NCBI GenBank assembly: GCA_933207985.1
Contig: OW240914.1
Span: 208,339,777 to 208,403,776, forward strand
Source of the DNA: Pelobates cultripes
Lineage: Eukaryota > Chordata > Amphibia > Anura > Pelobatidae
Direction of reading: 5' to 3'
Length of the DNA stretch: 64,000 nucleotides
The notes under the pieces were generated by a model. It made no database searches. It saw nothing but the letters and a program-made list of their open reading frames with translations, and was not told the DNA's origin. The position numbers were made by a program, and so were the translations under genes. Positions 13,501-25,895 of the stretch are shown here, piece after piece (the first letter of the stretch is position 1; every line of letters starts with the position of its first letter).

Positions 13501-14764
13501 CCGCTCATTAGAGTGATTGAATCATGCAGCATTTACATTTCGATTTAGAGTTGGGGTATAGACAACCTTTGCCCTGGAATGTCATAGTTATAGGAGGCCC
13601 CTACCTTCATATTAATATAGTTATTTATCCCATGCTGGATATCATTAAGACTCTTCCCTGGTAATATTATTTGCTGGACTGAGAAACAGATATTATATTT
13701 TCTAAATTGTTTATGATTTTTACTTTGATCTCACCTCTAGTAACTTTTACTAATGATGAGATTACTAAAGTCATTCATAAATTATCACTAAATCCGCCTT
13801 GTACCTTTTTAGAAGGGTTATTGAAATGTACCTGGAATGTAGAAAGTTATTTTTTCTCTCATCAATAGCCATTAGTTTACAAGTGGCAGTTGCATTAACT
13901 TACCAAGTTACCTGATAATAAAACCATCAACTCAGCAATTAGTGAATCTGACAAATATGACAATTGTGTGGGAGATCAACTATAGTACTGAAAAGTACAG
14001 AGTTGTGATTCATCTTTTGATTTGGATAAAAATAAAAAAAAAAAGGAATAATGACTTCTTAGCAGACTTTCGTGAGTAGTCAGACCACTTAGCAGCCACA
14101 GTCAATGAAACATATCAATAAGATATCTCAAATCATGGCTGACTTAATGCACTACGGGCAAAGAGCATTTATTGATCCATATTTCTAAAAAGAGTGGAGT
14201 AAAATATCATCTGCTAATTAAAAACTATAGCTGTTATACTGTTTTTTCGCAGCAGTTGGAAGTCAATGAGATACAATTCTAGAGGCTACAAATTTACTGA
14301 AACTTAATAGAAATTCGACAACTGAGTAACTTTAATAGCGACTATAAAGTGAATATATTGCCCTGCTGAAATAATAGGCATATCTTTATATGTTTCTTGA
14401 GAAAATGAACATGCCATGTTCTGCAAAGAATGATATGGTTATCCACTGCTACTTTTCAAGGGCAAACCGACCTCTTTAATGCAGAACTACACATTTCATT
14501 CTGCATGCACTGGATTTATTATCAAAGAATAGAATGATGATTTAAATAATGTTCTTTGTATAGAAGCATTTAAAATAGCAGAAAACACATTGATCCAAAA
14601 AAAAAGCAAAAAAACAACAACTCACTGTAGTTAATTAGAGTGATTTAAAAAAAAAAAAACCACGCTGATCAACAAAATTCTAGGAACCTGTCATTCCACT
14701 GAGTCAGGATCAATGACATGAATCTCTATGACACAAACCGCATTGTAGCACACAATGAAGGCAT

Positions 14765-14765
<1 letters not shown>
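10600..14765. other. No gene seen; AT-rich stretch with a G-rich degenerate repeat
   Basis: ORFs of 60-90 codons here have no recognisable domains. A degenerate TTAGGGT-like tract occupies 11,170-11,480, with a smaller one at 12,950-13,015. Around 13,730-14,160 short stretches look faintly protein-like in alternating frames (for example FTNDEITKVIHKL near 13,748), but I cannot tie them to a family. Confidence 0.45.
11170..11480 (+). repeat. Degenerate TTAGGGT/GTGTAAG-rich repeat
   Basis: Repeated variants of gggttag, gtgtaag and aatagtg fill the stretch on the plus strand. It resembles a very degenerate interstitial telomere-like or low-complexity repeat; perfect TTAGGG pairs are rare. A short similar tract occurs at 12,950-13,015. 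Confidence 0.6.

Positions 14766-14800
<35 letters not shown>
14766..14800. repeat. (GA)n microsatellite
   Basis: Directly visible run of GA dinucleotides with one interruption at the left end. Confidence 0.95.
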
Positions 14801-14804
<4 letters not shown>

Positions 14805-17036
14805 TAGCCTCTTGTTCGGCAGCACTAGTAGTCAGTCTGGGAGTTACAGACCTGTAATAAAGCTTGATATGAGTACACACTGCAGCACCATGGCCAGCTC
14901 ATGCTATAAGTCTACAGCTGGGGGGCTCCTGTAGTGTACAGTGCTGTATCTAGGAGACAGCAGGACCATGGACAGCTCTTACCAAGAAAGCTGGGGCACT
15001 GCAGTACTTTGGAGAGCCTGGTAGGAGCCTCTCACGCTGAGCAGAGTTAATTTAATAAGCATTGCATGTACCTTTACCGAGCTCCTACTAACCAGATATA
15101 TTAATACTGAGCTACACCATTCTCACAATAGCCCCTTCCTGCAAATTATAGCACGGGGCAGTAGCAGAACTAATTACCACCTAGATTTAATAGCAGCCCA
15201 TGAGCCCACCCTGTAGATGCTGGCTGTTCATTACAACGTGTCACATGCCTCTGATTTACTGTCCACCTAGGTGAGCACAGGTAGGTGAGTGTTGGTGTTC
15301 TGGGGGAATGGCTTGGGTGCAGATCTCTATTTATAGCTCCCATACGTGCAATGCACTACATCCATTCACTGACTGCTCAGACACTCACATTACAAATCAG
15401 GAGCTGGGCAAATAATATCTCCCTATCAGTACCCTCAATGTATAGATATCTAATAGACATCTTATCATCTACCAATACAGATCTCACCATTCACTGGATA
15501 CACTGCACCACACACACTGAATGCTTCGATAACTGGATACACTGCATCACACACACTGAATGCTTCAATCACAGGTTACACTGCACCACACACACTGAAT
15601 GCTCCTCTCAGTTGATTCTGAGCATGTTTAATGGATACAGTCTCACTAAATGCACAAACTGTCTATAGTAACCAAACCCAGCAATTACCTTGCTATAGTA
15701 TAACACTGCCCCAATAACTGACTGAACTCACTTCTGTATTATGAATGACATGCCAACCCCAAACTAAGATCAGTGCTTCCACTCTATAAGAACACATTGG
15801 CCCCACTGATTGAGCACACTGCCAGCACTACATGTATACGAAAACATTGCTCCTGTTATACAAACTAAACGAGTGCATTATCCAAGAAGCTTAGTGTACA
15901 GCTTTCCTCACTGACCACACTGTCCCCAATTAGATAAAATAAAAAATAGACCACCTACCCCAATTAAAATTATTCACTATTTACTTTTATATAAATTTAC
16001 AGCACATTTACACCCCACCTAAACTTGAATGCACTGACCCACTTACTGTAAGCAAATCCCACATTAATGCCCCACGCTCTATACACACAGATTCCACAGA
16101 GTGTTAGCACCAATCTATCCACTGACTCACCTCACTGCTTCCATAACTTTATGCCTATCACCCCATTAAATAAAAATGCAGCCCCGCCCCGACCATATAA
16201 TACAGGACAAACTATGTTAATAACCAGCTCCCCACTAACTCAATTCACTAAATCCATCAAGTGTACTCCCAACCCCCATTCCACTGACTTATCTTGTCTT
16301 AAATAAATTCACAGCTGCCCCCTCTGTTGGATCGTCCATTAATAAAACGTGCAAACCCAAGCTATCTGAATGATCTGGACCCCATTGAGCAAGCATGCCC
16401 CCAATCCCTAAGCTCCAGCATGGACCAAACATTTCACCTTAACTGTGAAGGACACACTGCAGTACTATGTCTGTTCCCCCAATCCTGCCAAGTTCTTTGA
16501 TGCTTGCATATAGCTGGGAATTTAAATCCAAACAGTCATTTAAATTAAATGCAGGGACTCGAATAGGATGCATTCGGGACAATATTCACATTAACCCTTT
16601 GAGTGTATGGAATACAGCTCTGGCTGGGCTCAGTGCTCACCATATTTGACATCAAACAGTTAATTGCATTTACAGCACATTGTCCTTTCATTTATGCTAC
16701 AGAATAAACCTTGAAGTAAATAAGAGCTCACATCAAGCTATAAAATGAGTACAGATGGTACAATAATGGTATTTTTTTTCCCCAATTCTTCCCTTTTAGA
16801 ACCCAAGCACGTTTAGCCAGCATGGTTTTATTCTGCAGCACACAGGCTGATATCATGCTGGTAGAGAAGTTGCCTAGCACATGCTAGATCAGGCAGCTCT
16901 TTCATAGGTTAAAGGATAAAACGCCGGATTACTCCATAAAGATACTATCCCACCCGCCTCCAAATACTGACTGTCAGTGACACTCGTGGGTTAGTCATTT
17001 AGTACGTTCCACGTTCTACCCACTCTGGAACTTCAC
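14801..17036. other. No gene seen; possibly low-copy sequence
   Basis: Base composition is more even than in the surroundings and I recognise no repeat family beyond a 39-bp tandem repeat at 15,495-15,608. ORFs up to about 130 codons lack recognisable domains. It could be single-copy intergenic or intronic DNA. Confidence 0.4.
15495..15608 (+). repeat. 39-bp tandem repeat, about 3 copies
   Basis: Three successive units share ctgcaccacacacactgaat. The period of 39 bp keeps one frame open (13-residue repeat around HCTTHTEC), but no start context or domain supports coding. Confidence 0.85.
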
Positions 17037-17239
17037 ATGCTAGCCAGGGATAACACGTATCCCCACTCAGAAAGTTCACACTCCCACCTCCTCACTCACA
17101 GTTATCTGAAGGAATCTCCCGAGTGTTTTATTTTTAGCAGATCCCCTTGCAAACATGTAACATACCTCGATATTTTCTGCTTCCGCCATTTTCCTCCTAA
17201 GGAGCAGGCAGCGGGAGGAGTGTTTGATTCCCATAAGAG

Positions 17240-17780
17240 CCGGCGAGTTTGTTTCCTATTATTTGCAAATGTAGATGAAGGGAAAAAAATCAATATATGC
17301 TTCTGTCCTCACCAAACCTGTCCTGCCACAGATCTTTTTCAGTTATCAGTAACAACGTTCTACGCTGCTTTTACTGCAAAGTTTATATCTTCTTCCTCTG
17401 AGAAAGTGTCCACTATCTACTCCACAAAGATCCTGGATCTGGTGGTGGAAGCTCATTCACTGGATGCTGGTGGACCTTCTTGAGTCATTGCATGTCCATG
17501 CAGAAGAGCTTGACCAAATGAGTGTCTACCATCTGCTCTTCAATCTTGATCTGGCAGGGTTTGCAGAGCTGCAAAGAATGAGGTCTTCAAGGAAATCCAC
17601 TCCTTTTAATTCTTCTGGGAAAACTTGGTATTATACCAAATAACGTTAATGTAGATAAGCTTTATGTTGCTCCTTTCTTTCCATCCAATGAAGAGAAACA
17701 AATCAGGCAGATTAATTCTTTCAGCAATGATCTCTTTTCCTTCATTTAAAGGAACCTTATTTGGTCTGCCATGGATATGG
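17240..17780 (+). pseudogene. Coding-like island of unknown identity
   Basis: Alternating plus-strand frames give non-repetitive, protein-like text. Around 17,450-17,620 one frame reads as an amphipathic leucine-rich segment (VDLLESLHVHAEELDQM...). Around 17,620-17,740 a neighbouring frame reads LGIIPNNVNVDKLYVAPFFP and on. The frame switches make an intact gene impossible. It could be a decayed retrocopy of a host gene or an unrecognised transposon protein. I do not recognise the family, and the strand is itself uncertain. Confidence 0.25.
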
Positions 17781-19925
17781 TGTCCTCAACTTTTATTAAA
17801 AAGCTCTACTTTTTTGTTCTGATCTAGATGAAGCTTTGTGGTCGAGGGATTGATTTTATGGGTCAGCCCATTAACTCTTCCAGTCCATCCTCTTTCTGAT
17901 TGGAGAATGGTTTCATGGCTCTGTGCCGCTGGTGACTTTCATTAAAAGTCTGATGTACAAAAGAGATTGTGTTTCAGCCCTGGTTTAATATGAAGGATAC
18001 ATTCATCTAGTGCCCTCTGGGGTTTAAACTGAACTAAACTCACCTTCAAACCTATTGCATAATCTATTTAAACCAATCTTCTGCAAACAAGGATATTGGT
18101 GGGGGAAGGGGGCGGGGGAATTTTTATAACAGCACATGCTTCCTCCTTTAAAAAAAACAAACAAAAAAAAAACCTGACAATGATACTTTAAAATAATTTT
18201 TAGCCATACTTTGAGAATATTAGGCATTTTGTGTTATTTGCTGCATTTATAGTTTATTGCATTGTTATATGTTGTAATGCACACTGTAGTGAAATTTGTA
18301 CATTTAATATACATTTCTGCTGTTCTTCGGTAAGTGTTCAATTATTTGGTTTTAATTTTTTAATGAATATTGTGGTATTTATTAACTTGTTTTTCTACAT
18401 TTCTCTACTCTTAACTGCTTGTTGCCACAATGTAGATGCCTAGTGATGCATGAAAGCATCTCATTGTACAATTTTAAATATGTATTTCTATTAATACAAA
18501 GTAGGAAAATATATATTGAAAAAACGTGTTTTCAGAATACATTAGTGCAGAGTGAGTTTAAAGCTGCTTTTAGTTAGGTGTACAGGTAATAAAAGATGTG
18601 AACATAGGGAGTTATAGGAAGTTACTTAATAAAATAATTCTAGGACAATGTCCTAAAGTGGAGCATCAGAAGGAATATGCCATTAGTTTCCATGGTAATT
18701 ACTCCATTTACAGAATTTTGTCCCAGATTTTTTCTTTATTAATCACTCATTTCATTTGAGGATAGTTATATTGGTCTATAATGATTAGAATAATTTAATT
18801 CTATTGAAGGCGAGAAAGAACATCTTTTTTTCCTCCTTCAAATGATTGTTATGGTTACATTGCTTCAACATATTCTTTAGCGCAGGATATAATAGGTAAA
18901 TGGTGTAAGAAAAACAGGCATGCCAATGGGTGAACTAAGGGTCAATGCAGAGATATTTGTTTAACCCCCTGTGGTGGCTTTGTTAGTTCCATATTTTGCT
19001 AAACCCCATTTCATGACCACCCACTCGCACCCACCCATTTACATACACTTTACCACTATTCCTCATAGAGATAGTAGGACAGCATCAGACAAAAATAATA
19101 ATCAATATTTAAGAAATGTAATGTAGTATTTTGTACTCGTGTGTAATTTCAGCATTATTTTACCAAGTAATGTAGTATTTATGTACCCCATCCCCATCCA
19201 TGCAGCAACATGCAATATATTTTCTTTTAAATATATGTGCCAGTGATGGCTGAACCTGGCACTGCATTTATTGGCAATACAGATGCTGGTTTACTGCATA
19301 CCCCAAGATCATCAGTCAACCATTGGAAATATAGTTTAATATTAGCAGAGATTAGCCATTACTGACACATATAATAACACATATTTATTTAATTGACTTT
19401 TCTGTCCTGGCACCCACTTGTCACAGAAGGTGAGCTGAGTGGAGTCTTATGCATGAATTCCTAATTAAACCCTGCAACAGTCTTAGTAATATCCTCTAAT
19501 TCCTTTACTGTTACCCCAAACCCTCTATTCATTGATTATAAACTCCCTATTCACATGAAAGTCTTCATAATTACCAATCTTTAATTCTTATTAAAGGACA
19601 ACAGTAATCAGATTTTCAATTCTCATTTTTAAAAGTTTGTTGCATATAATGAATGTTAATGATTTTGTATTTTTGTTTTTAGAAAAGTTTACTTTTGTAT
19701 CTGATCAAATGCTGCTCAACCTAACTTGTCTGTTGTTGCAATTGCTCTGTGTGAAACTGCAGTTAGGCTGAGCAGCAGTTGGTCAGAAAGCAGTAGAAAC
19801 TGACCCAACATGGCTGCTCAGCCTCATTTTTCTATCAGTGTCCTCTGTTGTTTCTCCTACCCACCTCAGCCCCATGACTCTGTCTTTTCTTTCCAACCCC
19901 TTTCTTATACTTGGTACTTAATTTT

Positions 19926-20074
19926 ATAAGCTTTCAAAATGATTCAATAATGTTAGAAACACTTTCCAAATGATTTATCTACAAAAATTCCCACAGACTG
20001 TAATGGTGACTTCTGTAGATTAACCATTTGTAAAGTTTTTCTAACAGTAATGAATCATTTGAAAAGCTTTTTAA
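19926..20074. repeat. MITE-like imperfect palindrome
   Basis: The left arm at 19,926-19,986 is about 85% complementary to the right arm at 20,013-20,074, separated by about 26 bp. Shared blocks include atgattcaataatgttagaa against the reverse complement of ctaacagtaatgaatcattt. No convincing target duplication was seen. A short non-autonomous DNA transposon is the likeliest origin. Confidence 0.6.
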
Positions 20075-20724
20075 ATCAATGCCTTGTTTATGTCAGTAGA
20101 GTTGAGGCTGTATGTGAAAAGATAAATAGCCTGTCATTTTCCATGCATACCCCAGGCTCATGACAATGCCACTTACCTGACTGCTGATCATGCCATAATT
20201 CTATCCTTGTACCACACCCCTACCTTTCAAATAAAACAGAACGTCTTCAATATAGGTGGTAGTGCAATGGCCATATCAAGGCAGCATTAGTCGAACATAC
20301 TGCCAGCTGCTGGCTATATAATCAGCAGACACAACCATAACACAACTTTCCAATATTCCTCTTAAACATACTGTCTGCTTTCAACTCAAAAAAGGTTGTT
20401 GGAACTCCCCAAGCCTGTTATGTCCAATGCTTGCTAGCTCCACGTTGGCGAGGATCAACCCTTCAGCAACATTCCAACCTGACAGAAACTTCCAGTATTC
20501 CCAGGACCAGGTAACCTTCCATACAATGTATCTCTTGGTTGCCATAACTACCGCTTGGGGCAGCAGTTAGGTTCCACCCTACCACTCCGTGAGGGGAGGG
20601 TGTATGAACATAGCACTGATGTTATAGTGGGCAAAACATTTTCTTCCTGCCATCCTTTAGCACAAGCTCTACAGTGCTTGCTCTTTTGCTGTAAGGAATG
20701 ATGTCAGGAGTGCAGAAACACATG

Positions 20725-20738
20725 GGGGGGGGGGGGAA
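20725..20738 (+). repeat. Poly-G run
   Basis: Uninterrupted run of G following acacat; directly visible. Confidence 0.95.
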
Positions 20739-21129
20739 TTTGAATTTGTTGAACATATTGTGCACCAAATGAGTACACAACTATGGTGAAGTGACACTAG
20801 AGGCCACACAAGGTAACGTCTAGGATTATTCAAATTCATTGCTGAATTTAAACCTTGAATGTTACTGTGAGTTAGAAAGTTTGAGTACCCTCAGTTTAGC
20901 GCACCACTTAGTACAAAAGACTGATATACTCCAATACAGCTTATTTTGAAGCCCTGCATGCAAACATCCAATTAAATAGAAAAGGAGGGAAGAGAGAGTG
21001 GAGGCACAAGCTGTGTTTAGGTGTAAAACAGACAATTAAAAAAAAATGTTGATTGGTATATCATTATTATAAGGATATGGTTATTAGCATTATTGGAATT
21101 ATAAGAATAATTCTTTTAAAAGTTTAGAA

Positions 21130-21305
21130 GAAATGTCTGTGTGTGTATGGCTTGTGTGCACGCAGTAGTGTGTGCCTTTGTGACTGCATATTTCTGTGTG
21201 TTTGGGTATGTCTATGAGTTTTTACCAGTGTAGGTGTGGGTAGTAGTTTGTGTAACAATGTGTGAAACAGTGTTGGTAGAAACATGTGTAGTAGTTTGTG
21301 AGAAG
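21130..21305 (+). repeat. TG-rich low-complexity tract
   Basis: Degenerate tgtgtg with interspersed tagtagt elements. ORFs on both strands through it are compositional. Confidence 0.75.
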
Positions 21306-21309
21306 CCAA

Positions 21310-22690
21310 GGGGGGCTGCTTTTAACCTGAGAGAGGCACCACAGGTGTCTTTAACAGGCAGAGAAGGCACCTATGGTGCCTTTCTCGGGTATGCGATTGT
21401 AGGCAGATGCCTGCTCTGCTTAATGGTAAATTTAACCCTGGTTCTGCTAAGGTTGCAGGACCTTCATTTGGGATCTTCATACTCAGCATGAAGTTTGATG
21501 CTCTCAACCAGAAGACCTCAACAAGACAGATTCAATGAGGGCTAAAAGGAATAATAAGATGTATTAAAATATTTTTTTTGGGATGGAGGGGGGCTAAAAA
21601 AGGCCAACACAACACCACACCCCTGCTTAGTACACCTTAAAGGAGAGGACGTATACCATGGTAAGTTTCATTTCTCTCAAAGTGACAGGATACTTATGTA
21701 TTTTTTTCTCAATGTAGTGTTTTTTTTTAAAATTATTTTAATAGTTTACAATGAAGTCTTGTTGACCAGCAGGTACCCCCATGGTCCCCTGACCAGGATG
21801 TCACTCGGATGTGATGATACCTGTATGGTGTTTCAGGGGGCAAAAGCCCTGGTTCTCCAGAACCCCCAAATTCCCACCTAATGAGTTGCGGAGATAAAAG
21901 AAGATATATTTTGTATGCGTTGAACCCACCAGGTTATTTGTTTTGTTTGTTTTGACATTCATTTGTTTTTTAGTGTACAACATTTGCAAAATACATATGT
22001 TCAACCATTACATAATGCAAAATGTAATACATTTAGCACTATTAGCACTATTGAGGTAAATGTATTACAGATAATCTTAAGCTTCCTTAAGCCTTATATA
22101 TATTCGCTGATCTTTTTTTTTTTTTTTTTTTCTTCTTCAAATGTCATCTCCACTTTATGCATTTAACATGGAATAAAAAAAAGGTGAGAAAATGTGACAG
22201 CCTGACAGATTTGCTGTGTTCAGATGCTACAGAAAGTGCAAGTATAGCTATCAGGAGATTGTTCAGTGAAATGTGGACCCAAAGGAGCTGACTATTGATT
22301 TACTCTTGCACCTCCAATTTGCTAGAAAGGCCAGTATTGAAATCATTGACCTTCTGAGATAATAAACTATATTATAGAATGATCTCCAAGATTCACATTG
22401 ATTTACTTTGTTAATAATATAGAGACAGAAAATATTCAAACACAATTATAAAACTGACAAATTGGAAATTCTTAATAAATAAACAGAATGTGACATCTAT
22501 ATTTCACGAGTACTATAAGATAAAATTACTACATTATTGTATCTTTTTACACACTAAATATATAACACATTATAGTCCTATAGTGTTAAACATGGGTAAT
22601 TAAACAAAATATCAATTCTATAACAAATGTAGCAAATAAAAAATTATTAAAATTGTATATAAAATATTTTCAGAATAGCTATGCTATATG
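21310..22690. other. No gene seen; AT-rich with T-runs
   Basis: No domain-bearing ORF. A T-run lies at about 22,112-22,130. Short inverted matches near 21,335-21,395 (ggcacc/ggtgcc) were noticed but not resolved into an element. Confidence 0.45.
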
Positions 22691-22691
22691 G

Positions 22692-22915
22692 TAAAAAATA
22701 GTTTCCATACTTACCGTTTTTTTTTTTTTTTCCTGACTATTATACATGGCAGCATCACATTTGGGTAAGCTCCTCCTTCCAGCTGTCAGGACAGGAATAA
22801 TTAAACAATTAAATCCAATAAAAGCCCCCTCCCCACTAGAGCCCCCTAGTCTTGTGAAATAGCTCCAGTTGAAGAATCCAGAAGGGAGGGAGCGTGATGC
22901 TGCCATGTATAATAG
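22692..22915. repeat. DIRS terminal inverted repeat pair (inner part)
   Basis: The block starting ttccatacttaccgtttt (about 22,703), with tgactattatacatggcagc near 22,734, is repeated in inverse orientation. The inverse copy is gtgatgctgccatgtataat (22,894-22,913) continued by ccaggaaaagaaaataacgg at 23,541-23,560, after removal of the nested element at 22,916-23,528. A third, direct copy of catggcagcatcacat lies near 23,596. Terminal inverted repeats of this type fit DIRS-group retroelements, and the adjoining minus-strand ORFs are DIRS. Confidence 0.65.
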
Positions 22916-23528
22916 AAAGAAATCAAGGTGTATTGGCGCTACCAATTATCACAAATAGCTGGTGCAGTGAAAAGTGTATCCCACAACACTTAGAGATAAA
23001 TAATAAAACAATAGAATAAATACTGCACCAGTAAACAAAATGACAATTCGGGATCAATCTAAAAAACACAAATAACTTAACATAGTGCAAAATGTATATA
23101 TATAAAATGATAGACCCCTTATGTAGAGTAAAACACACAGGATTGAAAGCCCTCCCGGGCTCTATATAATATGCAGGAGGGTGCCTAAAAAGGCTAAAAC
23201 GATATCCTTGAGGAGAGCAGCACAGGATACAAAGTGCAGAATCCACACTGCTTATTGTCCCTGTTTTAATTGTTTATTTGTTCAATAAATTTTGGATTCT
23301 GCACTTTGTATCCTGTGCTACTGTCCTCAAGGATATCGTTTTAGCTTTTTTAGGCACCCTCCTGCATCTTAAAAAGAGCCTGGGATGGCTCTAAATCCTG
23401 TGAGTTTTACTCTACATAAGGGGTCTATCATTATATATATACATTTTGCACTATGTTATTTGTGTTTTTTAGATTGATCCCGAATTGTCATTTCGTTTAC
23501 TGGTGCAGTATTTATTCTATTGTTTTAT
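22916..23528. mobile_element. 613-bp palindromic element nested in DIRS repeat, 12-bp target duplication
   Basis: The exact direct repeat catgtataatag occurs at 22,904-22,915 and 23,529-23,540, and removing one copy plus the insert restores the DIRS inverted repeat. Inside, arms of more than 200 bp are inverted copies: for example ggatacaaagtgcagaatcc near 23,226 against ggattctgcactttgtatcc near 23,292. The spacer of about 45 bp contains aataaa. No ORF is meaningful. A 12-bp duplication fits target-primed retrotransposition rather than a cut-and-paste transposase. A non-autonomous Penelope-like element is an inference from style. Confidence 0.75.
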
Positions 23529-23639
23529 CATGTATAATAGCCAGGAAAAGAAAATAACGGTAAGTATGGAAACAATTTTCTACTTTACTGGCCATGCATG
23601 GCAGCATCACATATGGGTATTACTCAAGCTCTGAAAAGG

Positions 23640-24517
23640 GTGGGATCTTAACAAAGGGCAGTGAATACAGTAGTTGTTATTGATGCAGAAAGTAAATCAT
23701 AGTATTTATTCATCTTTTCCTGCCACAGAAGCAAGAACAGCCTTCTCAAAGCGTGAATCAGTTGAGGAAGACAAATCCAGTGATTGACAAATGTAATCGG
23801 AGAGGACCATGTAGCTGCCTTACAGATATCCAAAACCGGCACCTCCGCTCTTGAAGCCCATGAAGTAACCAGAGATAATGCCTGGATCTCTGATACTCTT
23901 CTGGACGATGTAATAGCTAGGAATAGAGTTTTCATGGTGAGTAAATAAATTCCTATTTCTACTAGTGGCTTGAAAGGTACTTTAATGAGAGCATTTAGTA
24001 CTAGAGGTAAGTCCTAAGGACTTTGTTTGGTAGGTGGTCTAATCCTCAAAACTGCTCTAAAAAACCTCATTACGAGAGGATTCAAAGCCCATCTGGAATT
24101 TGTCAAGGCTGAGATTGCCAAAACTTGAACTTTTAGAGTGCTCAGACTCTGCCCTTTATCCAGACCCTCTTGAAGGAAGTTCAAGATGTCTGCCACGCGA
24201 GGTGCATTACAAGAAATTCCCTTATCCACCATCCAGGAGCAGAACGTTTCCCATATTTTATAATAGGAGGCTGATGTAGAGCATTTCCTGGATTTTAGTA
24301 GAGTATTAGAGACAGACTCTGACAGGCCCGATTTCAAGAGGTTGTTTTTCTCAAGAACCATGCCGCTAACTGAAGTGACTGGGGTTCTGGATGCACTGCT
24401 GGACCCTGGATGAGCAAGTCCCCTCTCAGTGCAAGTATTAGTGGGACTCTTTGGCTCATTGGTAACAGGAGTGGAAACCAAGGTCTCCTCGGCCATGATG
24501 GGATGATTGCAATTCAC
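23640..24517 (-). pseudogene. DIRS tyrosine recombinase, internally deleted
   Basis: The minus-strand frame from 24,517 gives the N-terminal core-binding domain (SASYYKIWETFCSWM, then LNFLQEGLDKGQSLSTLKV). After a frame break it continues with SSRRVSEIQALSL near 23,900, carrying the first catalytic Arg context. It then jumps directly to DICKAATWSSPITF near 23,810. In DIRS recombinases the latter motif is normally DICRAATWSS, so the second catalytic Arg reads Lys. Most of the catalytic middle between the two Arg motifs is missing. The protein normally integrates circular DIRS cDNA without target duplication. This copy should be inactive. It lies downstream of RT/RNase H on the minus strand. 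Confidence 0.8.
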
Positions 24518-25895
24518 CGTACAATTCTCCTTTCCTCAGTACTTTGCTGATTAGTGGTATTGGTGGAAAAATGTAAGCCAACTCGAACTCCCACCTTTGG
24601 GATAGGACATCCTGGGCTTCGGCTTGGTTGTCTTTCCATTTTGAGAAGAATCTGGTTGTTTGCGAGTTCCGCGACGTGGCCATCAAATCTATTTGTGGGA
24701 TTCCCCATGTCCTCACTACCTGTAGGAAGACTTCCTTGTTTAGAGACCATTACCCTGGCTCTATACGTGCTCTGCTCAGGAAGTCTGCTAAGGTATTTTC
24801 TGTTCCTAGTAAGTATACCACTTTTAGGTCTTACAGGTGAGTCCTGGCCCTTTGCATAATTGATTGTAGTTGAGAAAGCAACTGATAGCACTTTGTGCCT
24901 CCTTGGTGGTTCAGGTAGGCAGCAACCACCCTTTTGTCTGCTCTTATCAATAGTCTCTTCCCCTTCAAGTAAATGGCAAAGGACATCATTACCTTGAAAA
25001 CTGCCCTCATCTACAGGATGTTGGAGTGGAGAAGACAGATCTGATTGTTCCATACTCCTTGCGCAACAAGGTTCTTGAAATGAGCTCCCATCCTCTTGTA
25101 CTTGCATCCATAGTAATCACTTTCCATTGGGGATCTTCCAGGGGAAAGCCCTTGGTCAAATTGGATCCTTTTATCCACCCCCTTAGTTGAAGCTTCAGGT
25201 CTTGGGGAATTATGATCCATTGATCCCAGTTCATTGCTGACTTGTTAATCTGTGTGAGGAAGTTCATCTGAGCCTGTCTTATCTTCCAATGTGCCCATCT
25301 GACCAGACCTATGGTCGACGTGAGGGATCCCAGTACACTCATGTAATCTTTTGCTCAAACTCTTGTTCTTGGATGGAATTCTAATATCTTGTTCTTGATC
25401 TGAGCAATACAATCTTGGGATAGAGAGATTGTTGAAGCTTCTGTGTTTATACTCGCTCCAAGGAACACTATGTGTCTGGATGGAATGAGATTGCTTTTGT
25501 CTCTGTTTGTAAGCCACCCAAATTCTTGCAGAGTTAAGCACCTCTTCTGTCTGATGCACTGCTGTGTGGAATTCCTGTGCTACTACCAGGATATTGTCCA
25601 AGTAGTGGAATACTTGGATCCATCTCAGGATTGCAACAACTGCGATGAGAACCTTCGAGAATGTTCTTGGTGCCAAACTTAGACCAAATGGCATGCCCTG
25701 GAACTGATAGTGTTTTCCTGATATCCAGAATCTCAGGAACTTCTGATGGAATTAATGTATTGGGATCTGGTAGTATGCATCTTTCAGGTCTATCGATGTT
25801 AGCCAGTCATCCTGATGGATGGCCTGTTTTATGGATGCTATAGACTCCATCTTGACCTTTCCCCTTGCAAAGTTAATGCTCAAAGGCTTGTTTTT
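24457..25895 (-). pseudogene. DIRS reverse transcriptase / RNase H, frameshifted, catalytic Asp changed
   Basis: From right to left: RT palm entry (MPFGLSLAPRTFSKVL) at about 25,645-25,694, the active-site block FHYLDN near 25,595 where functional RTs have YLDD, then the RNase H start (VITMDASTRGWE) near 25,110. A C-terminal segment (WGIPQIDLMATSRN...) follows at 24,650-24,710. The organisation RT then RNase H then tyrosine recombinase, with no integrase, identifies the DIRS group. At least two frameshifts separate the pieces, and the YLDN change alone should abolish polymerisation. The 3' end overlaps the recombinase frame slightly, as usual in compact DIRS elements. Confidence 0.85.

Larger units (their letters stand above)
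17990..21120. other. No gene seen; AT-rich with one palindrome
   Basis: No coding region is supportable. Contents noted are A-rich runs near 18,150, a MITE-like palindrome at 19,926-20,074 and a G-run at 20,725-20,738. Confidence 0.45.
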
